Shown: in pieces, positions 1 through 6,431 of the stretch
Numbering within the stretch: the stretch's first letter is position 1
Layout: the number at the start of each line of letters is the position of its first letter
Assembly (NCBI GenBank): GCA_028873745.1
Contig: JAPPNT010000072.1
Coordinates: forward strand, 1 to 13,415
Reading direction: 5' to 3'
Origin: Chloroflexota bacterium
GTDB lineage: Bacteria; Chloroflexota; Dehalococcoidia; Lucifugimonadales; UBA1127
Length of the DNA: 13,415 bases
Notes under the pieces: generated by a model
Seen by the model: the letters and a program-made list of their open reading frames with translations, nothing else
What the model was told of the DNA's origin: nothing
The model's database searches: none
Made by a program: the position numbers and the translations under genes

Positions 1-858
1 CACCAGGTTGACCTCGCCCTCCTGCATGCGGCGGATGAGGTCCTTGGTCTGGTTGTCCATGCCGATGGCCCAGCCGAGCGTGACCAGCGGGCTGGTCGTG
101 GCCGGCGAGCGGCTGATGATGCCGACGACGTAGCCCTCGTCGGTGATGACGGGGCCGCCGCTCTGGCCCCGATGGAACGTAGCGTCCGTCTGCAGGTAGG
201 CGTACTGCTCCTGGTCGTGCGGGATGATTTCCGACACGATGCCGAACGTCGACGTGGTCCCGTCGTTGAAGTCCGTGTACCCCGCGGTCACGACCTGGTC
301 TCCTTCAGTGACGTCCTCCAGGCTTCCGAACGGCAGCGCGGTCAGGTGCTCGCCGCCGCTGATCTTCACGACCGCCAGGTCGCGTATCTCGTCGCGCCCG
401 ACAACCAGGCCCCGCTCCTCGCTGCCGTCGGCGTGCGTAATGGTGACCGATGCATCCGCGCCAACGACATGTTCGGCGGTGATGACGTAGCCAAGCGTGT
501 CAAAGATCGTGCCGGAGCCGCGTCCGCCGGAGGACTCCACCTGCACGATGGCTGACTCCGCCATTTCCAGGATCTCATTGAGCGTTGGCTTTGACGGCTC
601 GACGATAGCCGGCGGGGCCGAGGTCGTCGGAGCAACGGCGGCGGTCGGAGGCGCTGCGGTTGGCGCGGCCTGGACCGGACTGCGCGTCGCGGTTGGCGCG
701 GGAGCCGCGGTTGGCGCGGGCACGGCCGTCGCCGGCGGCGCTGACGTCGGCAGTGGCGTAGGCTGCGGCGCGGGCGACGCTTCCTCCGCGTCGTCCGTAC
801 AGGCGATCAGCCCTGCCGTCAGCAGCAGGATGGACACTGCGGCCAGGAACCCCTTCAT
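1..858 (-). CDS. HtrA/trypsin-like serine protease lipoprotein (3' end outside window)
   Basis: Probable extracytoplasmic serine endopeptidase of the S1C (HtrA/DegP-like) group, acting at the outer face of the membrane. The visible 286 residues start at ATG 858-856, preceded by a ribosome site (GGAAGGGAGA). Residues 1-20 are a lipoprotein signal peptide ending in the lipobox LIAC, with Cys20 as the lipidation site. Residues 24-92 form a Pro/Ala/Thr-rich stalk with APT/PTA repeats that would hold the protease away from the membrane. The protease domain runs from about residue 95. The full triad is visible: His130 (ITAEHVV), Asp160 (RDLAVVKI) and Ser233 (HRGQSGGPV). The reading frame is still open at the window edge, just after WAIGMDNQTKDLIRRM, so a PDZ domain cannot be assessed. 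The serine motif GQSGGP replaces the commoner GNSGGP. It is transcribed away from the downstream housekeeping block. Family is confident; substrate unknown. Confidence 0.9.
   Translation of the reverse strand, partial: MKGFLAAVSILLLTAGLIACTDDAEEASPAPQPTPLPTSAPPATAVPAPTAAPAPTATRSPVQAAPTAAPPTAAVAPTTSAPPAIVEPSKPTLNEILEMAESAIVQVESSGGRGSGTIFDTLGYVITAEHVVGADASVTITHADGSEERGLVVGRDEIRDLAVVKISGGEHLTALPFGSLEDVTEGDQVVTAGYTDFNDGTTSTFGIVSEIIPHDQEQYAYLQTDATFHRGQSGGPVITDEGYVVGIISRSPATTSPLVTLGWAIGMDNQTKDLIRRMQEGEVNLV
656..720. repeat. Short direct repeats coding the protease stalk
   Basis: GCGGTTGGCGCGG occurs three times, at about 656-668, 689-701 and 707-719; the last two copies are 18 bases apart. On the coding (minus) strand they encode the APTA-type repeats of the Pro/Ala/Thr-rich stalk. 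Slippage at such repeats would change stalk length without shifting the frame. Confidence 0.6.
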
Positions 859-872
859 GTCGGTCTCCCTTC

Positions 873-907
873 CGTTGACCGGGACAGGGTTGGTTCAACG
901 CAGTATA
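873..907 (-). promoter_or_regulatory. Possible promoter and inverted repeat for the protease gene
   Basis: On the minus strand a TATACT -10 box lies at 907-902, about 44 bases before the protease ATG. The matching -35 region (930-925, TCGGCT) is poor. Downstream, within the leader, is a 6-bp inverted repeat CGTTGA (873-878) / TCAACG (895-900), which could be an operator or a weak hairpin. Only the -10 box is convincing. Confidence 0.3.
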
Positions 908-1249
908 ACGGGAGGCTGGAGGCGAGCCGAGGCGGTCGTCCGGCGTCGAGAGCATGCCGGATCACGGCCTAACGGGTCCTTTCTCAACGCTATGGCTGCA
1001 TTGCCTCATATGGTAGCAATCACTCACTCAAAATGATACGGATTAGACATTACCGCTATCTGCACAGCCTGCCTATATGGAATCTGCGCCCCGGTGCGGC
1101 GGCCAAGCGCACACGCGCTGTGCGCGAATGCCATCCGCCATCCACGACAACGAACGGCACGCCCTCGGGGGTATGACCTGGCCCCAAATTGCCCTCACCT
1201 CAGCGGAAACGAGGGAATCGAGCCCGCCACAAGACTCGGCAGTGGCGCG

Positions 1250-1278
1250 TTGACACAGCTATGGCCGCTTCCTAGAAT
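1250..1278 (+). promoter_or_regulatory. Sigma70-like promoter for the zinc-ribbon gene
   Basis: A perfect -35 TTGACA (1250-1255) is followed after 17 bases by TAGAAT (1273-1278, five of six consensus). Transcription should begin near 1285, giving a leader of about 25-40 bases. It drives the zinc-ribbon gene and probably the small membrane protein gene behind it. Confidence 0.75.
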
Positions 1279-1322
1279 GTTGCCCTGCTTCCCCATGCCG
1301 CACTCTCTCCGTGAGCGACGCA

Positions 1323-2021
1323 ATGGCAACCATCGAGGCCCTGTTCAAGCTGCAGGAACTGGAGCTGGCCCTCAGGAAGAACCGGGAGGACCTGGCCGGC
1401 ATTGCCGCCCGCATCGAGCGTGACGAGGCCTCCGTCCACGCCCACGCCGTCGCCGTCCGCGCCCAGCGCGCCCTCGCGGCGCTGGAGAACGAGCAGTCCG
1501 CGCTCGATGTCGACATGCAGGACACCATCGAGCGTTTGGGCACCGTGGAGCGCCAGCTCTACAGCGGGAGCACGGCCGCGTCGAAGGACCTGCTCGCCTT
1601 GCAGCGCGAGGTGGCGTACTACAAGGAGCGGCAGGGCAACCTGGAGGAGCAACTGCTCGCGAAGATGGAGCAGGTGGAGGCGGCGCAGTCGAGGGCCGCC
1701 GAGCTCGATGCTGCGTACCGGCAGGCCGAGGCCGCCTGGCGCGAGTCCGTCCCCTCGCTGCAGACCGAGCAGCAGCGGCTGCAGCGGCACGGCGAGGAGA
1801 TGGCCGAGGCCCGCGACGAGGCGGAGTCGGCCCTCACCGCCGCCGAGGTCAAGGGCTTCCGCAGCTTGGAGGCCAGCCGGGGGCAGGCCATCGTGCGCGT
1901 CGAGCGGGGCATGTGCGGCGGCTGCGCCATCGCCGTCCCCTCGCACGAGCTGCAGCTCCTGCGCTCCACCCACGACCCCGTTCGCTGCCCCAACTGCGGC
2001 CGATACCTGTACCCGGGGTAG
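1323..2021 (+). CDS. Coiled-coil protein with C-terminal C4 zinc ribbon (COG1579 type)
   Basis: Predicted cytoplasmic nucleic-acid-binding or scaffold protein of the widespread COG1579 / C4-type zinc ribbon family, whose biochemical role is poorly defined. From ATG 1323 it has 232 residues. Residues about 5-175 are a long, charged, Glu/Ala/Leu/Gln-rich helical coiled coil. The C-terminus carries CGGC (Cys198, Cys201) and CPNC (Cys222, Cys225), a complete zinc site, ending in GRYLYPG. A GTG at 1311 in the same frame would add four residues; neither start has a strong ribosome site, and I prefer the ATG because a weak GAG lies 7 bases upstream. A good promoter stands about 40 bases before the gene. 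It is followed after 42 bases by a small membrane protein gene and then rnpB. Family assignment is strong, function weak. Confidence 0.88.
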   Translation: MATIEALFKLQELELALRKNREDLAGIAARIERDEASVHAHAVAVRAQRALAALENEQSALDVDMQDTIERLGTVERQLYSGSTAASKDLLALQREVAYYKERQGNLEEQLLAKMEQVEAAQSRAAELDAAYRQAEAAWRESVPSLQTEQQRLQRHGEEMAEARDEAESALTAAEVKGFRSLEASRGQAIVRVERGMCGGCAIAVPSHELQLLRSTHDPVRCPNCGRYLYPG

Positions 2022-2063
2022 CCAGGTGCATCCCTCCGAACAAGACCCATCTCCGAGGGCGCA

Positions 2064-2507
2064 GTGAGGACCGAGTTGTCGATCGAAATCAAGCAAGTGG
2101 CCGTGTGCTTGTTCGTCGTTGCCGCGGCGCTCATCGCGGTGGGCGTGATCAGCGGCACCCTGGCGCGGCACGTCGTCCAGATCATCCCGCTCGTTCTCGT
2201 CTTCGGACTCATCCCGCGATGGCCCGCGGCCGGGGCATGGGCGGCCGTCGGGGCCCTCGGCTTGTGGTTCGCGGCGATGGCGCTCGTATGGGCGTACCTC
2301 CTGGGGCTGTCGGACATCGCGTCGGGCAGCTACACCAACGTCGAGGTCTTCCTGACAATCGTCATCGCGGGATGCTCGGCGCACGGCGCGCAGAAGGCAG
2401 TGCAGGGTGGGCGGGGGATCCCGCTCGCGGCGAAGGCGGCAGCGTTGGCCGGCGGACTTGTCGTGCAGTTCGCGTTTGTGGTTGCGAGCCTCCAACTGTT
2501 CGCCTGA
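2064..2507 (+). CDS. Small multi-pass membrane protein, unknown function
   Basis: I do not recognise this 147-residue protein. It is very hydrophobic, with probable membrane helices at about residues 11-30, 36-50, 56-81, 92-105 and 122-146, separated by short charged loops (ARH, PRW, QGGRG). No catalytic motif or signal peptide is visible. The start is GTG 2064, supported by a GAGGG ribosome site about 5 bases upstream. It lies 42 bases after the zinc-ribbon gene on the same strand and probably shares its transcript. It stops 46 bases before the RNase P RNA gene, whose promoter lies in that gap. GC-rich codon use matches its neighbours, so it is not an obvious import. It could be a subunit of a transporter or a stress-related membrane protein, but nothing in the sequence decides this. 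Confidence 0.75.
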   Translation: MRTELSIEIKQVAVCLFVVAAALIAVGVISGTLARHVVQIIPLVLVFGLIPRWPAAGAWAAVGALGLWFAAMALVWAYLLGLSDIASGSYTNVEVFLTIVIAGCSAHGAQKAVQGGRGIPLAAKAAALAGGLVVQFAFVVASLQLFA

Positions 2508-2538
2508 GGTTGGGACGGGCCGGTCGTGAAGACGCACC

Positions 2539-2547
2539 TGCTACAAT
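2539..2547 (+). promoter_or_regulatory. Extended -10 promoter of rnpB
   Basis: TGC followed by TACAAT (2542-2547) makes an extended -10 element. No good -35 is found 16-18 bases upstream, as expected for an extended -10 promoter. The predicted start, about 7 bases after the box, coincides with G2554, the first base of RNase P helix P1. Confidence 0.6.
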
Positions 2548-2553
2548 GGTGGC

Positions 2554-2949
2554 GGGGCCGGTGGGCCGGGTGGCCGCTCCGATTCGTCGGAGAGGAAAGT
2601 CCGAGCTCCTCCGGGCAGGGTGCTGGGTAACGCCCAGGCGGGGCAACCCGACGGAAAGCGCCACAGAAACATACCGCTTCGGTTTACCGAAGTAAGGGTG
2701 AAATCGGGAGGCAAGAGCTCCCGGCCGACCGTGGTGACACGGCGGCGGGCAAGCCCCATCCGGAGCAAGGCCAAATAGGGGGGCCAAGAGCGCCCGGATC
2801 GCCCCCGGGTTGGCCGCACGACTCCGCCGGCAACGGCGGGGCTAGAGGGATGGCCACCGCCCGTTCCGCCATAAGGAAGAAGCCCTACGGGGTGTAAACT
2901 GATGGTGGGCGGGTACAGAACTCGGCTTACAGGCCCACCGGCCCCTTTT
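2554..2949 (+). ncRNA. rnpB: RNase P RNA (bacterial type A)
   Basis: Catalytic RNA of ribonuclease P, which removes 5' leaders from precursor tRNAs. Helix P1 is visible as a perfect 14-bp pairing between 2554-2567 and 2932-2945. The universal core elements occur in order: GAGAGGAAAGTCCGAGC (2590-2606), GACGGAAAGCGCCACAGAAA (2650-2669), TAAGGGTGAAA (2693-2703), GGTGACACGG (2733-2742), AGCAAGGCCAAATAGGG (2764-2780) and ACAGAACTCGGCTTAC (2915-2930). Length (about 395 nt) and order fit the ancestral type A fold. P1 is followed by TTTT (2946-2949), the likely 3' end. The gene lies between a small membrane protein gene and the biotin ligase gene, whose start codon is only 17 bases downstream. Confidence 0.96.
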
Positions 2950-2966
2950 CCGCAAGGACACCCTCG

Positions 2967-3758
2967 ATGACGGCTGAACGCCTCACGGCCCGCGAAATCA
3001 AGCGCGGCCTCTCGACGGCCGTCATCGGTGTGCGCGTCCGTTGCCGCCAGTCCGTCGCCAGCACGATGGACGCCGCCCGCCGCCTCGCCGAGCAGGGCGC
3101 GCCCGAGGGCACGGTCGTCCTCGCCGAGCGACAGACGCGGGGCCGGGGACGCTTCAATCGCGAGTGGGTCTCGCCGCCCGGCCTGAACCTTACCCTCTCC
3201 ATCGTCCTGCGCCCTCAACTGGAGCGCATGCGCACGCTGAACATGGCGGCCAGCGTCGCGCTCGTGGACACGATCCGCGCGGCCACCGGCCTCGACGCGA
3301 CGGTCAAATGGCCGAACGACGTCCGCGTCGACAGGCGAAAGGTCGCCGGCATACTCATCGAGGCGCGGACCGGCGCCGCTGACGGCTACGCCATCCTCGG
3401 TGTCGGTCTGAACGTCAACCACGACCCCACGCCGTCGCTGACGCCGCCCGCCGAGGCGACCAGCCTCGCCGCCGCGACGGGCCGTCCGGTCGACCGCCTC
3501 GCCGTCCTGCAAGCCTTCCTCCGCGCCCTCGACGCGCCGGATGCCGATGCCGAGCGCCTCTTCCAGCGATGGCGCGGCATGCTGGACACCCTCGGCCAGC
3601 GGGTGCGCGTTGCGTGGGGGGGCGACGGCGCCACCGTCGCCGAGGGCGTCGCCGTCGACGTCACGCCTGAGGGCGACCTCGTGCTCCGACGTGAGGACGG
3701 CTCCACCGTCACGCTAAACGCTGGAGAAGTGACGGTCATTGCGGGCACTTCTATTTGA
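2967..3758 (+). CDS. birA: Biotin--[acetyl-CoA-carboxylase] ligase, catalytic form without HTH
   Basis: Activates biotin with ATP to biotinyl-AMP and attaches it to the biotin carboxyl carrier protein of biotin-dependent carboxylases in the cytoplasm. The 263-residue protein shows the family motifs in order: STMDAA (32-37), the biotinyl-AMP loop GRGRFNREWVSPPG (59-72), the catalytic-lysine motif KWPNDV (114-119), KVAGILIE (125-132) and GVGLNVN (145-151). A small C-terminal SH3-like domain follows from about residue 212. The N-terminal winged-helix operator-binding domain of E. coli BirA is absent, so it should be a monofunctional ligase (BPL class I) and not a repressor. The first 20 residues (LTAREIKRGL) resemble the linker that follows the HTH in bifunctional BirA. 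The ATG at 2967 has AAGGA about 9 bases upstream. Transcription probably continues from rnpB, since no separate promoter fits the short gap. Confidence 0.95.
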   Translation: MTAERLTAREIKRGLSTAVIGVRVRCRQSVASTMDAARRLAEQGAPEGTVVLAERQTRGRGRFNREWVSPPGLNLTLSIVLRPQLERMRTLNMAASVALVDTIRAATGLDATVKWPNDVRVDRRKVAGILIEARTGAADGYAILGVGLNVNHDPTPSLTPPAEATSLAAATGRPVDRLAVLQAFLRALDAPDADAERLFQRWRGMLDTLGQRVRVAWGGDGATVAEGVAVDVTPEGDLVLRREDGSTVTLNAGEVTVIAGTSI

Positions 3759-3831
3759 AATGAGCGGGTAATTCATCTCAGAAATAATTGTCGCGGTGCA
3801 GTACCCTATGACGTACGCCACCGCCCGTCGT

Positions 3832-3860
3832 TTGAGGGTGTGCCCTTCCTAAGCTACAAT
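3832..3860 (+). promoter_or_regulatory. Promoter of the his operon
   Basis: TTGAGG (3832-3837) and TACAAT (3855-3860) are spaced by exactly 17 bases, a good sigma70-like promoter. The start near 3867 leaves a leader of about 47 bases before the hisZ GTG. It makes a longer hisZ reading from TTG/GTG-like codons near 3863 impossible. Confidence 0.65.
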
Positions 3861-3871
3861 GGATGTCGTAT

Positions 3872-3889
3872 GCGCCCTGTGGAGGGCGC
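3872..3889 (+). promoter_or_regulatory. Hairpin in the his operon leader
   Basis: GCGCCCT (3872-3878) and AGGGCGC (3883-3889) form a perfect 7-bp stem around the loop GTGG. It lies 5 bases after the predicted transcription start and 15 bases before the hisZ ribosome site (GGAGG, 3905-3909). There is no T-run, His-rich leader peptide or T-box signature, so it is more likely an mRNA-stabilising 5' hairpin or a protein site than an attenuator. Confidence 0.45.
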
Positions 3890-3913
3890 GGCGGGCACAG
3901 GTGTGGAGGCATC

Positions 3914-5338
3914 GTGGCGGCACAGGGCAAACACCCCCTCATGGGCATGCGCGACCTCTTCGAGGAGGAGAATCGCCGGAAGCTGCGCGTGCAGGGCGAC
4001 CTGCAGGCAGCGCTCTCGCTGTGCGGCTACCGCACCATTGACACGCCGGTGTTGGAGCCCACCGACATCTTCCTCCGAAAGTCCGGCGGCGAACTCGCAT
4101 CGCAGATGTACAGCTTCGTCGAGCCGGGAGGGCACCAGGTCAGCCTCCGGCCGGAGTTCACCTCGCAGGTGATCCGGCTCTTCTTGCAGCAGGACGGCGA
4201 GCTGCCCCTGCCCGTGCGATGGCAGTACGCGGGCCCCGTATTCCGCTACGCCACCGGGGACGCCGGACACGGCCGGCAGTACACGCAGGTTGGCGCAGAG
4301 CTCATTGGCGCGGGCGGCGCGGCTGCCGATGCCGAGGTGCTTGCGACGTCCTGCGGCGCGCTGACGTCGCTGGGGCTGCGGCCGCTGCGGCTCGTCATCG
4401 GCGACGTTGGTGCCGTGCTCGGCCTGCTGCGGCAGTACGCGCTGTCGGAGCGGGCCACGCACTACCTGCTGAATGCCATCGGCCAGCTTCGCGACGGCGA
4501 GGAGCAACTCGCCGAAGTGCGGGCGCGGGCGGAGGAGCTCGGCCTGCTGGTGCAGGGAGAGCGGCAGGGCATGGCCGCGCTGGGCCAGCACCTGGCCGCC
4601 GTTGACGCCTCCTCAACGATGGTCTTCGGCGCGCGGACGCCCGCCGAGGTCCTCGAGCGGCTGGCGCGGAAGCTGCAGGCGTCCGACGACCCCGGACAGA
4701 TCGAGCGGGCGATGGAGTTCACCGCCGCCCTCTCGCGGCTGCGCGGCGCGCCGGACGACATCGTCGAGGCTGCACGGGGGCTGGCCGCCTCGCACGGCCT
4801 CGACGCCGCGCCGCTGGACACGCTGGAGGCTTGCGTCGCAGCGCTGGCGTTGCACGACCTGAAGGACGTCGAGGTCTCCGTCGACTTGGGGCTCGTGGGC
4901 GGCATCGCCTACTACACCGGCCCGCTGTTCGAGGTCTGGGGCGGCTCGCCCTCCGCTCGTCCTGAGGGAAATCGAAGGACGAACGACGTCCGCCTCGCCA
5001 GCGGGGGCCGGTACGACGGCCTGGTGAAGGCGCTGGGCGGCGCGGACGACGTGCCCGCCCTCGGCTTCGCGTACAGCCTGGAGCCCGTGATGGACGCGAT
5101 GGCGTCGGCGGGCGTGCTGGCGGACGACGCCCGCTCGAGCAAGCGCGCCCTCGTGGCGCCGCGATCGCCCGGCGCCGTGGCCGCCGCGCTGCGGACGGCG
5201 GCGTCGCTGCGACTCGGCGGCGAGGCGGCGACTGTCGCGCTCAACCGCGAGGTAGACGAGGACACCGCGCGCCGGCAGGGGTTCGCCGCGATAGTTGCGG
5301 TGGATGAGGATGGGGCAAGTGAACGCACCTGGCTCTAA
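3914..5338 (+). CDS. hisZ: ATP phosphoribosyltransferase regulatory subunit HisZ
   Basis: HisRS-like paralog that binds HisG and supports and regulates the first step of histidine synthesis. The start GTG 3914 is preceded by GGAGG (3905-3909) and gives 474 residues; an ATG at 3941 is possible. Class II synthetase-like motifs are present: DIFLRKSGGE (51-60), the motif 2 region VFRYATGDAGHGRQYTQVG near residue 110, GGIAYYTG near 329, GGRYDGL near 363 and LGFAYSLEPVM near 382. Motif 2 lacks the usual RYE glutamate, and the C-terminal region is only a short remnant of an anticodon-binding domain. Together with adjacency to hisG, this argues for HisZ and against HisRS. A palindromic repeat is inserted in frame at about residues 347-357 (SARPEGNRRTND), between YYTG and GGRYD. 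The end overlaps hisG. Confidence 0.9.
   Translation: MAAQGKHPLMGMRDLFEEENRRKLRVQGDLQAALSLCGYRTIDTPVLEPTDIFLRKSGGELASQMYSFVEPGGHQVSLRPEFTSQVIRLFLQQDGELPLPVRWQYAGPVFRYATGDAGHGRQYTQVGAELIGAGGAAADAEVLATSCGALTSLGLRPLRLVIGDVGAVLGLLRQYALSERATHYLLNAIGQLRDGEEQLAEVRARAEELGLLVQGERQGMAALGQHLAAVDASSTMVFGARTPAEVLERLARKLQASDDPGQIERAMEFTAALSRLRGAPDDIVEAARGLAASHGLDAAPLDTLEACVAALALHDLKDVEVSVDLGLVGGIAYYTGPLFEVWGGSPSARPEGNRRTNDVRLASGGRYDGLVKALGGADDVPALGFAYSLEPVMDAMASAGVLADDARSSKRALVAPRSPGAVAAALRTAASLRLGGEAATVALNREVDEDTARRQGFAAIVAVDEDGASERTWL
4954..4985 (+). repeat. Palindromic repeat copy 1, inserted in frame in hisZ
   Basis: TCGTCCT (4957-4963) pairs with AGGACGA (4976-4982) around a 12-base loop GAGGGAAATCGA; outer bases CG/CG extend the stem with one mismatch. 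The same unit, inverted and nearly identical, occurs at 10332-10365 between genes. Here it is translated as part of hisZ (about residues 347-357) without breaking the frame. Confidence 0.8.
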
Positions 5339-6371
5339 CGGCATGGACGGCGTGGAAGAGCTGCGGCTCGCCATTCCCAGCGACGGCGCGCTCTACGAGC
5401 CGACGCTGGACTTCTTGCGCGCCTGCGGCATGCCGAACAAGCGCGTCAGCAGCCGAGGCTACACGGGCCGGCTGTCCGGCGTGCCCGGCGTGAACACTCT
5501 CTTCCAGCGAGCCTCCGACATCCCCGGCAAGGTGGAAGACGGAACCGCCGACTGCGGCATCACCGGCCTCGACCGCGTCATGGAGTCGACGCAAGAGGAC
5601 GGCGGCGCCACCGTCGTCATGGAGGACCTGCGCTTCGGCGGGTGCGAGCTGGCCCTCGCGGTGCCGGAGACGTGGCTTGACGTAACGACAACCGCCGACC
5701 TCGCGGACATCGCCCTCGAGTTCCGGGAGCGCGGCCGCGAGCTGCGCGTCGCGACCAAGTACCCGCGGCTGACGCAGCAGTTCCTCTTCTCCCGCGGCAT
5801 CAACTACCTGAAGCTGGTGCCCTCGAGCGGCACGCTGGAGGTCGCCCCCGCCATCGGACAGGCAGACCTCATCGCCGACATCACGGCCACCGGCACGACG
5901 CTGCGCGAGAACCGCCTCAAGACCCTCGTCGACGGGACGATACTGACCTCGCAGACGTGCCTCATCGCCAACCGCCGCGCCCTTCGGGAGTCGCGCGCGA
6001 AGATGGCGCTGGTGAAGGCGGTGCTGGAGCGCGCCGAGGGCTACCTGCGGGCGCAGGACTACTGCCGCGTCGCCGCCAACGTGCGCGGCCCGTCGGCCGA
6101 GGCTGTCGCCGCCCTGATCCTCGAGCAGCGCGACCTGTCCGGCCTGGAGGGCCCCACCGTCGCGCCGGTCTTCGAGCCGAACGGCCAGGACCTCTACAGC
6201 GTCACGATCCTCGTCGAGGAGGCGCGGGCGCTGGACGCCGTGGAGTACCTGCGCGGCTTCGGCGGCAACGGCATCACCATCTCGCAGCCCTCGTACCTCT
6301 TCTTCGCCCAGTGCGACGCGTACGAGCGGCTGGCCGCCGCCGTCGAGGCCGACGGCGCGGGCGAGTCCTAG
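5319..6371 (+). CDS. hisG: ATP phosphoribosyltransferase HisG, with C-terminal regulatory domain
   Basis: Condenses ATP and PRPP to phosphoribosyl-ATP, the committed step of histidine synthesis. The catalytic domain is clear: LRLAIPSDG (15-23), ADCGITGLD (77-85), LVPSSGTLEVAPAIGQADLI (166-185) and the PRPP-binding loop DITATGTTLREN (187-198). Residues about 228-325 form a further domain with LSGLEGPTVAPV, YSVTILVEE and LRGFGGNGITI, matching the ferredoxin-like HisG C-terminal regulatory domain of the long form, which normally binds histidine. With about 350 residues it is longer than short-form HisG (about 210) and than a typical long form (about 290). I chose GTG 5319 because GAGGA lies 8 bases upstream; it overlaps the hisZ end by 20 bases. 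ATG 5304, 5310 and 5343 are alternatives. Having both hisZ and a long HisG is unusual. Confidence 0.93.
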   Translation: MNAPGSNGMDGVEELRLAIPSDGALYEPTLDFLRACGMPNKRVSSRGYTGRLSGVPGVNTLFQRASDIPGKVEDGTADCGITGLDRVMESTQEDGGATVVMEDLRFGGCELALAVPETWLDVTTTADLADIALEFRERGRELRVATKYPRLTQQFLFSRGINYLKLVPSSGTLEVAPAIGQADLIADITATGTTLRENRLKTLVDGTILTSQTCLIANRRALRESRAKMALVKAVLERAEGYLRAQDYCRVAANVRGPSAEAVAALILEQRDLSGLEGPTVAPVFEPNGQDLYSVTILVEEARALDAVEYLRGFGGNGITISQPSYLFFAQCDAYERLAAAVEADGAGES

Positions 6372-6385
6372 CACCAGAGCACTCA

Positions 6386-6418
6386 CTTCCCCCATCTGGG
6401 GGAAGGACAGGATGGGGG
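6386..6418 (+). repeat. GC-rich palindrome in the hisG-hisD gap
   Basis: CTTCCCCC (6386-6393) and GGGGGAAG (6398-6405) form a perfect 8-bp stem with loop ATCT. A second pairing, CCCCCAT (6389-6395) with ATGGGGG (6412-6418), uses the same left arm, so the two hairpins exclude each other. No T-run follows, so it is not a classic terminator. It looks like an interspersed intergenic repeat lying inside an operon, directly upstream of hisD, which has no close ribosome site. Confidence 0.6.
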
Positions 6419-6431
6419 CAAGACCGCAGCC

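Larger units (their letters stand above)
859..1310. other. Intergenic region between divergent genes
   Basis: This 452-base stretch separates the minus-strand protease from the plus-strand zinc-ribbon gene. It holds the putative protease promoter near 902-907 and a strong plus-strand promoter at 1250-1278. Between about 960 and 1240 I see no convincing gene, tRNA or hairpin. An open frame at 1094-1423 has no ribosome site and runs into the real gene in another frame, so I do not call it. Confidence 0.6.

Noticed and set aside
1094..1260. Possible tRNA-like or small gene in the first intergenic region (GGAATCGAGCC near 1214)
   Set aside because: The T-loop-like string has no matching arm pairings on either strand, and the open frame lacks a ribosome site and runs into a real gene.
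1272..2537. A 421-codon minus-strand open frame across the zinc-ribbon and membrane protein genes
   Set aside because: Antisense to two genes with clear motifs and starts; composition is typical of a GC-rich shadow frame.
3914..5338. Histidyl-tRNA synthetase instead of HisZ
   Set aside because: The motif 2 glutamate is missing, the C-terminal anticodon domain is only a remnant, and the gene overlaps hisG in a his operon.
6386..6405. Rho-independent terminator between hisG and hisD
   Set aside because: The stem is perfect but no T-run follows, and the genes on both sides belong to one operon.
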